Shown here piece by piece: positions 43,052-52,385 of a stretch of DNA of 64,000 bases. Made by a program: the position numbers and the translations under genes. The notes beneath the pieces were generated by a model. That model had not been told where the DNA came from, made no database searches, and saw nothing but the letters and a program-made list of their open reading frames with translations. Source of the stretch: Ostreiculturibacter nitratireducens (GTDB lineage: Bacteria > Pseudomonadota > Alphaproteobacteria > Rhodobacterales > Rhodobacteraceae); the NCBI RefSeq assembly GCF_032670585.1, contig NZ_JAVQHL010000001.1, positions 1-64,000 of the forward strand, written 5' to 3'. How positions within the stretch are numbered: the first letter of the stretch is position 1; every line of letters begins with the position of its first letter.

Positions 43052-44670
43052 CCAGGGAACGCCTCTACCTCTACGACACGACGCTGCGCGACGGGCAGCA
43101 GACGCAGGGCGTGCAGTTTTCGGTTCCCGAGAAGATCCAGATCGCCGAGGTGCTGGACGCGCTCGGCCTGGATCACATCGAGGGTGGCTGGCCGGGGGCA
43201 AACCCCACGGACAGCGATTTCTTTGCGCGCCGCCCGGAGACGCGCGCGATCTTCACCGCCTTCGGGATGACGAAGCGCGCGGGCCGCAGTGCCGAGAACG
43301 ACGACGTGCTGGCGGCCGTGATGAACGCGGGCACTCCGGCGGTCTGCCTCGTGGGCAAGACGCATGACTTCCATGTCACGACCGCACTGGGTGTGACACT
43401 CGACGAGAACGTCGAGAACATCGCCGCCTCGGTCCGGCACATGGTCGCCAAGGGGCGTGAGGCGCTTTTCGACGCGGAGCATTTCTTCGACGGCTGGAAG
43501 GCGAACCGCGACTACGCGCTGAGCTGCCTGAAGGCCGCGCACGAGGCCGGGGCGCGCTGGATCGTCCTTTGCGATACGAACGGCGGCACGCTGCCCGCCG
43601 AGGTCGGCCGGATCACCGCCGAGGTGATCGCGGCGGGCATCCCGGGCGACCGGGTCGGCATCCACTGCCATGACGATACCGGCAACGCGGTGGCCTGCTC
43701 TCTGGCCGCGGTCGATGCGGGTGCGCGGCAGATCCAGGGAACGCTGAACGGCCTCGGGGAACGCTGCGGCAACGCGAACCTCACGTCGCTGATCCCGACG
43801 CTTCTCCTGAAGGAGCCCTATGCGAGCAGGTTCGAAACCGGCGTGAGCCTGGACGCGCTCAGGGGGCTTCTGCGCGCTTCGCGGCTTCTCGACGACATCC
43901 TGAACCGGGTGCCACTGCGCAGCGCGCCCTATGTCGGGGCGTCGGCCTTCGCGCACAAGGCGGGGCTCCACGCCTCTGCGATCCTGAAGGACCCGACGAC
44001 ATACGAGCACATCGATCCCGCAATGGTCGGGAACGAGCGCGTCATCCCGATGTCGAACCAGGCCGGTCAGTCGAACCTGCGCGCGCGCCTCGCCTCCGCC
44101 GGAATCGAGGTCAGCCCCGGTGACGCAAGCCTTTCGCGCATCCTCGAGACCATCAAGGCGCGCGAGGACATGGGCTATGCCTATGACGGGGCGCAGGCGT
44201 CTTTCGAACTGATCGCGCGGCGCGAACTCGGCATCCTGCCGGACTTCTTCGAGGTGAAGCGCTACCGCGTCACCGTGGAGCGGCGGAAGAACAAGTACAA
44301 CCAGATGGTCAGCCTGTCGGAGGCGGTCATCGTCGTGAAGATCGGTGGCGAGAAGAAGCTGTCGGTCTCTGAATCGATGGACGAAACCGGAAGTGACCGT
44401 GGTCCGGTCAACGCGCTCGCCAAGGCGCTGGCCAAGGACCTCGGGCCCTATCAGGCCGCGATCGACGACATGAAGCTCGTGGATTTCAAGGTCCGGATCA
44501 CGCAGGGCGGCACCGAGGCCGTGACGCGGGTCATCATCGACAGCGAGGATGGGGCCGGGCACCGCTGGTCCACGGTCGGCGTGTCGCCGAACATCGTGGA
44601 TGCGAGCTTCGAGGCACTCCTCGATGCGATCATCTGGAAACTCGTGCGTGACGGGGTAGCCCCGGCATGA
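43048..44670 (+). CDS. cimA: (R)-citramalate synthase
   Basis: CimA condenses pyruvate and acetyl-CoA to citramalate, the threonine-independent route to 2-oxobutyrate and isoleucine. The 540-residue protein belongs to the second CimA type (TIGR00977-like): YLYDTTLRDGQQTQGVQFS with the metal Asp, HIEGGWPGANPTD, IHCHDDTGNAVA (metal His pair), GTLNGLGERCGNANL, and an allosteric domain from about residue 400. Homocitrate and isopropylmalate synthases share the core, but GWPGANP and the length favour CimA. It begins inside the cysS stop and its own stop overlaps the next gene. Confidence 0.93.
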   Translation: MTRERLYLYDTTLRDGQQTQGVQFSVPEKIQIAEVLDALGLDHIEGGWPGANPTDSDFFARRPETRAIFTAFGMTKRAGRSAENDDVLAAVMNAGTPAVCLVGKTHDFHVTTALGVTLDENVENIAASVRHMVAKGREALFDAEHFFDGWKANRDYALSCLKAAHEAGARWIVLCDTNGGTLPAEVGRITAEVIAAGIPGDRVGIHCHDDTGNAVACSLAAVDAGARQIQGTLNGLGERCGNANLTSLIPTLLLKEPYASRFETGVSLDALRGLLRASRLLDDILNRVPLRSAPYVGASAFAHKAGLHASAILKDPTTYEHIDPAMVGNERVIPMSNQAGQSNLRARLASAGIEVSPGDASLSRILETIKAREDMGYAYDGAQASFELIARRELGILPDFFEVKRYRVTVERRKNKYNQMVSLSEAVIVVKIGGEKKLSVSESMDETGSDRGPVNALAKALAKDLGPYQAAIDDMKLVDFKVRITQGGTEAVTRVIIDSEDGAGHRWSTVGVSPNIVDASFEALLDAIIWKLVRDGVAPA

Positions 44671-45434
44671 GCCTCGCGGCCTGCGCGGCGCTCGTTGAAC
44701 GGGCGGACCCCGACCGGTTCCTTGCGACGATGGCCGCGCCGCCCGAGGCGCGGGCGCGGCTCTGGCCGCTCTACGCCTTCAACATCGAGATTTCGCGCGC
44801 ACCCTGGACATCGACCGAGCCGATGATCGGAGAAATGCGCCTTCAGTGGTGGGCGGATACCGTCGCTGGGATCGGCGAGGGCGCGAAGCACCCGGCGCAC
44901 GACGTTGCAGGACCGCTTGCTGAACTCGTTTCCGGGACCGGGATTCCGGCGTCGCTTCTCGAAACGATGACAGAGGCGCGTCGCAGCGATCTGGAGACGG
45001 AACCGTTCACCGACCTCGCCGCGTTTTCGGACTACCTCGACCGGACTTCTGGCAACCTGATGTGGGCGGCCGCGCTGGCGCTCGATGCGCCACCGGAAGC
45101 TGAAGCGGCCGTTCGGGATTTTGCCTGGGCCGCAGGGCTGGCGGCTTACCTGCGTGCCGTGCCGGAGCTCGCCGCCCGGGGGCGCCGCCCGTTGCCGGAC
45201 GCTGACCTGGCTGAGCTGGCACGTTCGGGCCTCACACGGATCGCCGCGGCCCGCGCCAGCGGACGACTTGTCCCCGCCACGGCCGTGCCTGCTCTGCTTC
45301 CCGGCTGGCAGGCGCGCTGGGTGCTGTCCCGCGTGGCGGCGGAGGCCAGCCGCGTCGAAGAGGGCAGGCTTTCGCGCTCCGAGTTCGGCCGCCGCGCAAG
45401 CCTTCTCCTTCGCGCTGTCACGGGGCGCTGGTAG
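44667..45434 (+). CDS. NDUFAF6-like squalene/phytoene-synthase-fold protein
   Basis: The 255-residue protein has the all-helical squalene/phytoene synthase fold (WPLYAFNIEISRA, MRLQWWADTV, YLDRTSGNLMWAA, AAYLRAVPELAARGRRPLP). Neither aspartate-rich catalytic motif survives: the usual DDxxD position reads NIEISRA and the second reads RAVPELAARGR. This is how NDUFAF6, a mitochondrial complex I assembly factor of alphaproteobacterial descent, looks. It is therefore probably not an enzyme of carotenoid synthesis. ATG 44667 overlaps the cimA stop (ATGA). Confidence 0.82.
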   Translation: MSLAACAALVERADPDRFLATMAAPPEARARLWPLYAFNIEISRAPWTSTEPMIGEMRLQWWADTVAGIGEGAKHPAHDVAGPLAELVSGTGIPASLLETMTEARRSDLETEPFTDLAAFSDYLDRTSGNLMWAAALALDAPPEAEAAVRDFAWAAGLAAYLRAVPELAARGRRPLPDADLAELARSGLTRIAAARASGRLVPATAVPALLPGWQARWVLSRVAAEASRVEEGRLSRSEFGRRASLLLRAVTGRW

Positions 45435-45499
45435 CACGCCGGTCCTGCGCAGCTTCTGGCAGGTATGTCCCATGGGGCGGGGCGTGAAATGCCGACGCC

Positions 45500-46717
45500 T
45501 CAGGTCTTTGGGCGCAGCACGAGCCAGATGAGCGAGGCGCCCGCCAGCATGAGGAATGGCAGCATCGCGATGTTCACCGCCTGCCAGCCCGCGATGACGC
45601 CCGCGCCCGAGCAGTTCATGAGCATGCCGGAGGAGAGCGACGCGGTGGTGACGCCGCCGAAGACCACGAGGTCGTTCACGCCCTGGATCCGGCCGCGTTC
45701 TTCCGGCGTATGCGCGGAGGCGAGAAGGGCGGTCGCGCCGATGAAGCCGAAGTTCCAGCCGATGCCGAGAAGGACCAGCGCCACGTAGAACTGCGTGAGT
45801 TCGACGCCCGAGAGCGCGACCGCACCGGCGCCCGCGAGGATGGCGAGGCCGATCCCCATGACCTTCACGGCGCCGAGGCGGGCGATGACATGGCCGGTGA
45901 AGAAGGACGGCGCGAACATCGCCAGCACGTGGGCGGAGACCACGTCGGCCGCGTCTGAGGTTCCGAAGCCGCAGCCGACGATGGCGAGCGGCGTCGAGGT
46001 CATCACGAGATTCATCAGCGCGTAGCTGACCATCGCGCAGATCATCGCGACGAGGATGGTCGGTTCGCGCAGCATTTCGAGCCGCGTGCGGCCCTGCGGG
46101 GCGCCTTCTTCGGGTGCCTTCGGTCGCGGTGCGTCAAGGAAGAGGAACAGGGCGGCACCGATGGCGTTCAGGACGATCACCATCAGGTAGGTGCCAAGGA
46201 ACGGCACGACCATCGCGCCCGTCGTCGCCTTCACGAGTTGCGGGCCCACGATTGCGGATACGAGCCCACCCGCCATGACATACGAGATCGCCTTGGGGCG
46301 GTATTCGTCGGAAGCCGCGTCGGCCGCGGCGAAGCGGTAGAAGCCCTGCGCTGACATGTAGATGCCGGTCAGCAGCGATCCTGCGAGGTAGACCGGGAAG
46401 GAGCCAAGCCAGAGCCCGTAGGCGCCGACGGTCGCGCCGGCCGCGCCACCAAGCGTGCCGACCCAGAAACCCGCCCTGCGTCCATGGCGCTGCATGATCG
46501 CGGAAAGAGGTGTCGCCGAGAGCATCGAGCCCAACACGATGAGCGTGATGGGAAGCGTCGCGAAGCAGGGGTTTGACGCGAGTGACTGTCCCGCGAGGCC
46601 GCCGATGGTGAAGATCATCGGCATCTGCGCCCCGACCAGCGCCTGGGCGAGGACGAGAACGGTGACGTTTCGCTTGGCGCGCGTATCGTCGGGGAGGGGG
46701 GCGGCGACGTATGTCAT
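45500..46717 (-). CDS. Major facilitator superfamily transporter
   Basis: The 405-residue protein has twelve hydrophobic segments in two halves, with the loop 2-3 signature MQRHGRRAGFWVGTLGG and a long central loop DAPRPKAPEEGAPQGRTRLE. Near the end it has WNFGFIGATALLASAHTPEERGRIQGVND, as in the group of inner-membrane MFS carriers related to YjiJ/YcaD-type proteins. The substrate is unknown. The gene is divergent from the DNA glycosylase gene and converges with the NDUFAF6-like gene. Confidence 0.88.
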   Translation of the reverse strand: MTYVAAPLPDDTRAKRNVTVLVLAQALVGAQMPMIFTIGGLAGQSLASNPCFATLPITLIVLGSMLSATPLSAIMQRHGRRAGFWVGTLGGAAGATVGAYGLWLGSFPVYLAGSLLTGIYMSAQGFYRFAAADAASDEYRPKAISYVMAGGLVSAIVGPQLVKATTGAMVVPFLGTYLMVIVLNAIGAALFLFLDAPRPKAPEEGAPQGRTRLEMLREPTILVAMICAMVSYALMNLVMTSTPLAIVGCGFGTSDAADVVSAHVLAMFAPSFFTGHVIARLGAVKVMGIGLAILAGAGAVALSGVELTQFYVALVLLGIGWNFGFIGATALLASAHTPEERGRIQGVNDLVVFGGVTTASLSSGMLMNCSGAGVIAGWQAVNIAMLPFLMLAGASLIWLVLRPKT

Positions 46718-46793
46718 GGCGCATTCCTAGCGTTTGGCGGGGCGGTCGGGAAGAGGGCTGGTGGCCTCCGCGACAATCGGGCAGGTTCCGCGC

Positions 46794-47423
46794 ATGGTGG
46801 GCAGGATCATCAGAACCGATGCGGACGTAGCGGAAGGCGCGGACTGGCTCGCCAAACGCGAGCCACTTTTTGCGCGCGCTCTGACCGTGACGGGTCCGCT
46901 GCCGCTTCGGCGGAGGGACGACGGCTTCGGGGCGCTTCTCGACGCGATCGTCAGCCAGCAGGTCAGCGTGGCTTCCGCGCGAGCGATCCTCGCGCGGCTG
47001 GAGGCGGCGGGTCTCGACCGGCCCGAGGCCGTGGCCTCCTCGGGGGAGGAAGCTCTTCGCGCTTGCGGGCTGTCGCGCCCGAAAGCGCGCTATGTCCGGG
47101 CTCTCTCGGAAGCGGGGATAGACTATGCCGCGCTGAGGCAGGCTCCGGATGTGGAGGTGATAGCCACGCTCGTCGCCGTGCCGGGCGTCGGGCGCTGGAC
47201 GGCGGAGATCTACGCGATGTTCGCGCTCGGACGTGCGGATGTCTTCGCGGCAGGCGATCTTGCCCTTCAGGAGGCCGCGCGCCTTCTGTTCGATCTGCCG
47301 ACAAGGCCGCGGGACGCAGAGTTGCGGCGGCTGGCAGAGCCCTGGTCGCCCTGGCGTGCCGTTGCGGCGCGCGCTCTCTGGGCCTATTACCGCGCGGCGA
47401 AGAACCGTGAGGGGGTGACATGA
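46794..47423 (+). CDS. DNA-3-methyladenine glycosylase, AlkA type (HhH-GPD)
   Basis: The 209-residue base-excision enzyme has the helix-hairpin-helix VPGVGRWTAEIYAMFALGRA followed by the catalytic Asp in FAAGDLALQEA, and the upstream DAIVSQQVSVASARAI of the HhH-GPD fold. It removes alkylated purines. It lacks the N-terminal AlkA beta domain, as do the short bacterial forms. ATG 46794 (MVGRIIRTDADV) fits the family; a frame from 46734 is possible but adds unrelated residues. It overlaps the following esterase gene by ATGA. Confidence 0.9.
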   Translation: MVGRIIRTDADVAEGADWLAKREPLFARALTVTGPLPLRRRDDGFGALLDAIVSQQVSVASARAILARLEAAGLDRPEAVASSGEEALRACGLSRPKARYVRALSEAGIDYAALRQAPDVEVIATLVAVPGVGRWTAEIYAMFALGRADVFAAGDLALQEAARLLFDLPTRPRDAELRRLAEPWSPWRAVAARALWAYYRAAKNREGVT

Positions 47424-48085
47424 CACGAGAATTGAACTTTGGGCGGCGGGCGCCTGTGTCCGGGACGGCGCGCTCCATGGTCGTGTTCCTGCATGGCTAC
47501 GGTGCGGATGGGGCCGATCTTCTGAGCCTTGCCGACCCGCTCGGGCCGCACTTGCCCGATACGGTCTTCGTCGCCCCTGACGCGCCGGAGCGCCCCTTCG
47601 GCACGCCCTTCGGTTACCAGTGGTTCCCGATCCCGTGGCTCGACGGCTCGTCTCAGGAAGCGGCAGAGGCGGGGCTTGTGCGTTCGGCGGCGGATCTTGA
47701 CGCCTTCCTCGACGCCCAGCTGCAAGAGGAGGGGCTTCCCGCGTCCCGGCTGGCGGTGATCGGGTTCTCGCAAGGCACGATGATGGCGTTGCACGTGCTG
47801 CCACGGCGGAGCGAGCCCGTGGCCGCGATCGTCGCGTTCTCCGGGCGGCTCCTGGACCCGGCGCGGCTTGCGGCGGAAGCGGTCTCGAAACCGCCGGTCC
47901 TGCTGCTTCATGGCGACCGCGACGAGGTCGTGCCCTTCGCCAGCATGCAGGAGGCCGGGGAGGCGCTTTCGGCCGCCGGTTTCCCGACCTATGGCCACGT
48001 CATGAAGGGAACCGGCCACGGCATCGCGCCCGACGGATTGGGCGTCGCGCTGAGCTTCCTGAAGGAAAATCTGCCGGGCGCGTAA
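47420..48085 (+). CDS. Phospholipase/carboxylesterase family alpha/beta hydrolase
   Basis: The 221-residue serine hydrolase has VVFLHGYGADGADLLSLA (oxyanion loop), the nucleophile elbow VIGFSQGTMMAL, the catalytic Asp in HGDRDEVVPF and the His in GTGHGIAPDG, the complete triad of the YpfH/Est group. It probably hydrolyses short-chain esters or lysophospholipids in the cytoplasm. It is translationally coupled to the DNA glycosylase and converges with the VOC gene four bases away. Confidence 0.92.
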   Translation: MTRELNFGRRAPVSGTARSMVVFLHGYGADGADLLSLADPLGPHLPDTVFVAPDAPERPFGTPFGYQWFPIPWLDGSSQEAAEAGLVRSAADLDAFLDAQLQEEGLPASRLAVIGFSQGTMMALHVLPRRSEPVAAIVAFSGRLLDPARLAAEAVSKPPVLLLHGDRDEVVPFASMQEAGEALSAAGFPTYGHVMKGTGHGIAPDGLGVALSFLKENLPGA

Positions 48086-48089
48086 GGCG

Positions 48090-48527
48090 CTATTCCCACA
48101 AACGCGGTTCTGAGAGTTCGACGGAGTTACCCGCCGGATCGCGGAAGTAGATTGAACGCGCGCCGTTCGGCCAGTGGAAATCCGCCTCTATCGGCACACC
48201 CGCCGCCTCGAGGCGGTCGCGCCAGGCATGGAGCGCAAGAGCAGTGGCGGCGAGGCACACATGGCCCGGACCCTTCGCGCCGTGCGGCGGCACGGGAAGG
48301 TTCGGATTGGTGCTGGGCTTTTCCGTCTCGGCAGGGTTGAAGACCAGAAGCACGGTCGGACCAAGGCGGTAGAAGACGTGGCGGTTTCCCACGCGCGCGA
48401 TCCGTTCAAGCCCGAGAAGGGCGCCGTAGAAAGCCTCCGCTTCGTCGAGGTCGTCCACGTAGACGGCGGCTTCAAGAACGGCTTCGGGCGGGGGCGCGAG
48501 GGGCAGGGGGGCGTCATCCTTGTCCAT
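48090..48527 (-). CDS. VOC (glyoxalase/bleomycin-resistance) family protein
   Basis: The 145-residue protein has a single VOC beta-alpha-beta-beta-beta pair: VLEAAVYVDDLDEAEAFYGA, HVFYRLGPTVLLVFNP, GHVCLAATALALHAWRDRL and ARSIYFRDPAGNSVELSEP. Metal ligands of glyoxalase type may be the His in GHVCL and the Glu in VELSEP. It resembles fosfomycin/glyoxalase-like proteins; the substrate is unknown. ATG 48527 (MDKDDAPLPLA) was chosen over an upstream frame with no conserved sequence. Confidence 0.85.
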   Translation of the reverse strand: MDKDDAPLPLAPPPEAVLEAAVYVDDLDEAEAFYGALLGLERIARVGNRHVFYRLGPTVLLVFNPAETEKPSTNPNLPVPPHGAKGPGHVCLAATALALHAWRDRLEAAGVPIEADFHWPNGARSIYFRDPAGNSVELSEPRLWE

Positions 48528-48770
48528 CCGCAAATTCTGCCACGGGGGAAACGTTCTGTCATGCCCTTGGGACAAGCCTGTGGGTATCTCCTGTGCGACC
48601 TGTGGATGCGTCACGAAGCCGTCATGGAAGCGGGCCAGACAAATCATCAGGCGAATCGCACATCGCGGGGCTTGTCAGCACAAGAACGCGATATATAGTA
48701 ATTTCAAGCTGGGGCGGGTTCCCCCGCTCTGGTGCCGAGACGGGCAGGCAGAGCGAGGACGGAGTCACTC

Positions 48771-49370
48771 ATGCTGGACGGCGCGGAGAGTAGCGATTTC
48801 AGGACGAGCTTCGTGCGCGAACCATCCGCGCTGAAGCAATTTCCCGCGCTCGTCCTCAACGCCGACTACCGCCCGCTGTCCTACTACCCGCTGTCGCTCT
48901 GGCCCTGGCAGGACGCCATCAAGGCGGTGTTCCTTGACCGCGTGATCATCCTCGCCGAATACGAAGAGGTGGTCCGAAGCCAGCAGATGGCGATGCGAAT
49001 ACCCTCGGTCGTGGTGCTGAAGGATTACGTGAAACCCCAGAAGCGCGTGGCCTTCACGCGCTTCAATCTTTTCCTGAGGGACGAATTCTGCTGTCAGTAC
49101 TGTGGTTCGAAGGGAGATCTGACCTTCGATCACGTCATCCCGCGCTCTCGCGGCGGCGTGACGAGTTGGGAAAACGTCGTCGCGGCCTGCTCGCCCTGCA
49201 ACCTGCGAAAGGGCTCAAAGACGCTGAGACAGGTCGGTATGCACCTCAGGAAGCCGCCGCGCCAGCCCAGTTCGGAAGAGATGCGCAATGCCGGGCGCAA
49301 GTTCCCGCCGGGCTACCTGCACGACAGCTGGCTCGACTTCCTCTACTGGGATGCGGAACTGGAGGCCTGA
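48771..49370 (+). CDS. HNH endonuclease family protein
   Basis: The 199-residue protein has the HNH fold with two zinc-binding pairs, CCQYCGSKG and CSPCNLRKG, around FDHVIPRSRGGVTSWENVV (His-Asn-His metal site). The N-terminal part LVLNADYRPLSYYPLSLWPW is shared with the chromosomal HNH proteins common in alphaproteobacteria and cyanobacteria, whose role is not established. The GGAG 10 bases upstream supports ATG 48771. No mobile-element hallmark adjoins it, so it looks like a resident gene. Confidence 0.88.
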   Translation: MLDGAESSDFRTSFVREPSALKQFPALVLNADYRPLSYYPLSLWPWQDAIKAVFLDRVIILAEYEEVVRSQQMAMRIPSVVVLKDYVKPQKRVAFTRFNLFLRDEFCCQYCGSKGDLTFDHVIPRSRGGVTSWENVVAACSPCNLRKGSKTLRQVGMHLRKPPRQPSSEEMRNAGRKFPPGYLHDSWLDFLYWDAELEA

Positions 49371-49450
49371 GCCGCGCCAGACAGGTACATGTGCCTTGGC
49401 GGCGTCCGCCCCCGCGCAGATCGAGAACGCAAATGCGCTCGGGGACCTCC

Positions 49451-50405
49451 ATGACCGACAAGTTCTTTCACCCGGTTTCGGGCATGACGCTGCCGCGTTT
49501 CGCCGGGGTGCCGACCTTCATGCGCGTGCCGCAGGTGGGGCTGGACCATCCGCGCGCAGAGGAAGTGGAGGTCGGGTTCGTCGGCCTTCCCTGGTATGGC
49601 GGAACATCGAACCAGCCGGGCGCGCGCCACGGGCCAAGGGCTTTGCGCGACGCCTCGATGATGATCCGGGCGCAACATCCGGCGACGGGGCTGAGACCAT
49701 TCGAGGCCGCTCGCTGCGCGGACATGGGCGACGTGGAGCCGAACCCGGTCGATACGGAAGACACGCTGGACTGGATCGCGACCTTGCCGGGCGGCTGAAG
49801 GCGACGGGCATCCGCCCGCTGGCCGTGGGCGGCGATCACCTCTGCACGCTGCCGATGCTGAGGGGGGCGCCGCCGAAGAACCGCTTGGCCTCGTGCATTT
49901 TGACAGCCACACGGACCTTTTCCCTCCCTACTTCGGCGGCACGGCCCTGACGCGAGGGAACCCGTTCCGGATGGCAGTGGAGGAAGGGCTTCTCGATCCC
50001 GTGCGGATGATCCAGATCGGGATCGGCGGGACGGCCTACGACGACGAGGACAGGGACTTCGCCAAGGCGCACGGCATCCGGATCGTGACGATCGCGGAAT
50101 TCTTTGCCCGTGGCGTTCGCGACGTGATGGCCGAGGCGCGCGCCATCCTCGGGGAGCGGCCGGCCTATCTGTCCTATGACATCGATTTCGTCGATCCCGC
50201 CTTCGCCCCGAGCACCGCGACGCCCGAAGTCGGCGGCCCGAACTCCTTCCAGGCCCGGCAGGTTCTGCGCGAACTGGAAGGAGAAAAGATCGTCGCTGCG
50301 GACCTCGTCGAGGTTTCGCCGCCCTTCGACAACGGCGGTATCACAGCGTGGCTGGGGGCGTCGATCCTGTTCAAGATCCTCTGCTTGATGGTCGGTGGCG
50401 CCTGA
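49451..50405 (+). pseudogene. speB: Agmatinase/ureohydrolase (SpeB family) with two frameshifts
   Basis: The gene starts MTDKFFHPVSGMTLPRFAGV (ATG 49451) and ends GASILFKILCLMVGGA, but the frame changes twice. Around 49785, ACCTTGCCGG reads as if a C were missing from ACCTTCGCCGG (Phe-Ala-Gly); about 92 bases later, CCGAAGAACCG lacks a G present in CCGAAGGAACCG. Across the frames the manganese ligands are all present: GGDHLCTLP, HFDSHTDLF and SYDIDFVDPAFAP. The normal product would hydrolyse agmatine or a guanidino compound to urea and an amine. Either recent inactivation or assembly error explains it; both are losses of one base in non-homopolymer sequence. Confidence 0.85.
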
Positions 50406-50427
50406 ATCCTGTTCAGGCGCCCTTCGC

Positions 50428-51411
50428 TCAGATCGTCAGGATGGTTGAACCGGTGGTGGCACGGGCCTCCAGCGCGCGGTGAGCCTCCGCCACATCGGCA
50501 AGCGGGAAGCGTTGGTCGATCCTGACCTTCACGGCTCCCGACGTTGCCTTCGCGAAGAGATCGCGCGCCATGTCCTGGCAGGTCACGTGGTCGGCAATAT
50601 GGGTGAAGATCGTCGGACGGGTGATCTTCAGCGATCCTTTCGCGGCGAGCGTCATGATGTTCAGGGGCGGAACCGGCCCCGATGCGGCGCCGAAGCAGAT
50701 CATCATGCCGACGGGCTTGAGGCTGTCCAGAGAGCCCTCGAAGGTGTCCTTGCCGACGGAATCCATGACGACGTCGACGCCCTTGCCCCCCGTGATTTCG
50801 CGCACGCGCTTCGCGAAGTCCTCGGTCCGGTAGTTGATCGCATGAGCCGCGCCGTGGTCGAGGGCGAGCTGGCATTTCTCGTCCGAACCGGCGGTGGCGA
50901 TGAGGTTGATCCCCTCGGAGCGGGCCCATTGGCAGGCGATGAGGCCGACCCCGCCTGCAGCGGCGTGGAAGAGGACGCTATCGCCGGCGGCGATGGGCGT
51001 GGTGCGGCGGAACAGATACTGGACCGTCAGCCCCTTGAGCATGAGTGCGGCGCCCTCCTCGAAGCCGATTGCGTCGGGCAGGGGGCAGACCTGTGCGGCA
51101 GGCATTACGCGCGCTTCGGAATAGGCGCCGGGTGGCTGGGAGGCATAGGCGGCGCGGTCGCCGGGTTTGAGGTGCGTCACACCCTCGCCCACGGCCTCGA
51201 TCACGCCGGCGGCCTCCATGCCGAGGGCCGCAGGAAGCGTGAGCTGGTAGACGCCGGTGCGCTGATAGACGTCGATGAAGTTGAGACCTGCGGCCTTGTG
51301 GGCGATCCGGACCTCGCCCGGGCCGGGCTCTCCGACGGGGCGCGTTACGAGCTTCAGTTTCTCTGGCCCGCCGAATTCCTCGATGATGACCGTCTTCGCC
51401 TCTGTCGTCAT
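50428..51411 (-). CDS. Quinone oxidoreductase, zinc-independent MDR family
   Basis: The 327-residue NADPH-dependent reductase of the QOR/crystallin-zeta type has KAAGLNFIDVYQRTGVY, PGDRAAYASQPPGAYSEAR, the nucleotide-binding HAAAGGVGLIACQWAR and VGKDTFEGSLDSLKPVG. It lacks the Cys/His ligands of zinc alcohol dehydrogenases. It likely reduces quinones or alkenals. GGGGGG precedes ATG 51411. It is 23 bases after the radical SAM gene on the same strand and converges with the agmatinase-family gene. Confidence 0.93.
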   Translation of the reverse strand: MTTEAKTVIIEEFGGPEKLKLVTRPVGEPGPGEVRIAHKAAGLNFIDVYQRTGVYQLTLPAALGMEAAGVIEAVGEGVTHLKPGDRAAYASQPPGAYSEARVMPAAQVCPLPDAIGFEEGAALMLKGLTVQYLFRRTTPIAAGDSVLFHAAAGGVGLIACQWARSEGINLIATAGSDEKCQLALDHGAAHAINYRTEDFAKRVREITGGKGVDVVMDSVGKDTFEGSLDSLKPVGMMICFGAASGPVPPLNIMTLAAKGSLKITRPTIFTHIADHVTCQDMARDLFAKATSGAVKVRIDQRFPLADVAEAHRALEARATTGSTILTI

Positions 51412-51434
51412 GGTGTCCCCCCTTGTCTTGTTTT

Positions 51435-52385
51435 TCAGGCCGAGCAGCTTGCGCCGCCGAGCACGCAGAACTTCGCGCAATGCGGATGATTCAGGTAGAC
51501 CTCGGATTCCGCTTCGGCAAGCGTTTCGCCAAGGTCGAATTCGGGCGCATAGGGCAGGAGCGTGCAGGCGACGACGGAGGCGCGAGGAGCGCCCTTGCGC
51601 TTCACGACCATGCGCGAACTGGCGCACATGACGGACTCGGGGCTCTTGCCGAGGATTCCCCAGCAGGCGGTCGTGATTTCCGGCACCTCGACGTTTTCGT
51701 CCATCTCGGGGAAGATCACGCATTGAGACGGGTCGGCCGCGTCAATCGGATAACCACGGGCGGCGAAAAGTCTCGCGAAGGCTGCGCGCAGATCGGCTTC
51801 TTCGTCGTGCCAAAGACTGCGTCCGGCGACGGTCATCCGGATTCCGTTCCGGGCGAGCCAGTCCATTCCCTGGAGGGTGCGCTTGTAGCTGCCGGAACCG
51901 CGTTCCTCTTCGTGCAATTCACGATCGGGATGGTCCAGCGACACACGAAGGACGAGGCGGTCGCCGAAGTCTTCCTTCAGGGCCAGAAGTCCCGATTTCA
52001 CGGACGGCCGCTGCATTGGCTGCATCGCGTTCGTCAGGATCAGGACATTGTAGCCACGACCGAGCGCGTCGCGGGCCATGTCGATCATTTCCGGATTCAT
52101 GAAGGGCTCGCCGCCGGTGAAACCGATTTCCGTGACGCCCCATTTGCGTTCTTCGAGTTCGTCGAGGAACGCGGCGACCTCGGCCCCGGTGATGTATTCC
52201 AGCCTGTCGTTTGTCGGAGAGCTTTCGATGTAGCAGTGCGCGCAGGTGATGTTGCAGAGCGTGCCCGTATTGAACCAGAGGGTCTGCGGCGCGGACAGGC
52301 GAACGCTCGCCCGCAACTCGCCCTTGGCGGTCACCTTGCGATCCTCGAACTTGCCCCGGTTGGCTCGATTGACAGTCTGGTCCAT
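51435..52385 (-). CDS. Radical SAM protein with C-terminal cysteine cluster
   Basis: The 316-residue enzyme carries the radical SAM motif CNITCAHCYIESSP (about residues 44-57), the SAM-binding GFTGGEPFMNPEM and an LRVSLDHPD strand. The end holds further cysteines (ACWGILGKSPESVMC, CTLLPY, HPHCAKFCVLGGASC), consistent with an auxiliary iron-sulfur cluster as in SPASM-like enzymes. The substrate is unknown and no precursor peptide is visible nearby. It is encoded just upstream of the quinone oxidoreductase on the same strand and divergent from zwf. Confidence 0.88.
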   Translation of the reverse strand: MDQTVNRANRGKFEDRKVTAKGELRASVRLSAPQTLWFNTGTLCNITCAHCYIESSPTNDRLEYITGAEVAAFLDELEERKWGVTEIGFTGGEPFMNPEMIDMARDALGRGYNVLILTNAMQPMQRPSVKSGLLALKEDFGDRLVLRVSLDHPDRELHEEERGSGSYKRTLQGMDWLARNGIRMTVAGRSLWHDEEADLRAAFARLFAARGYPIDAADPSQCVIFPEMDENVEVPEITTACWGILGKSPESVMCASSRMVVKRKGAPRASVVACTLLPYAPEFDLGETLAEAESEVYLNHPHCAKFCVLGGASCSA

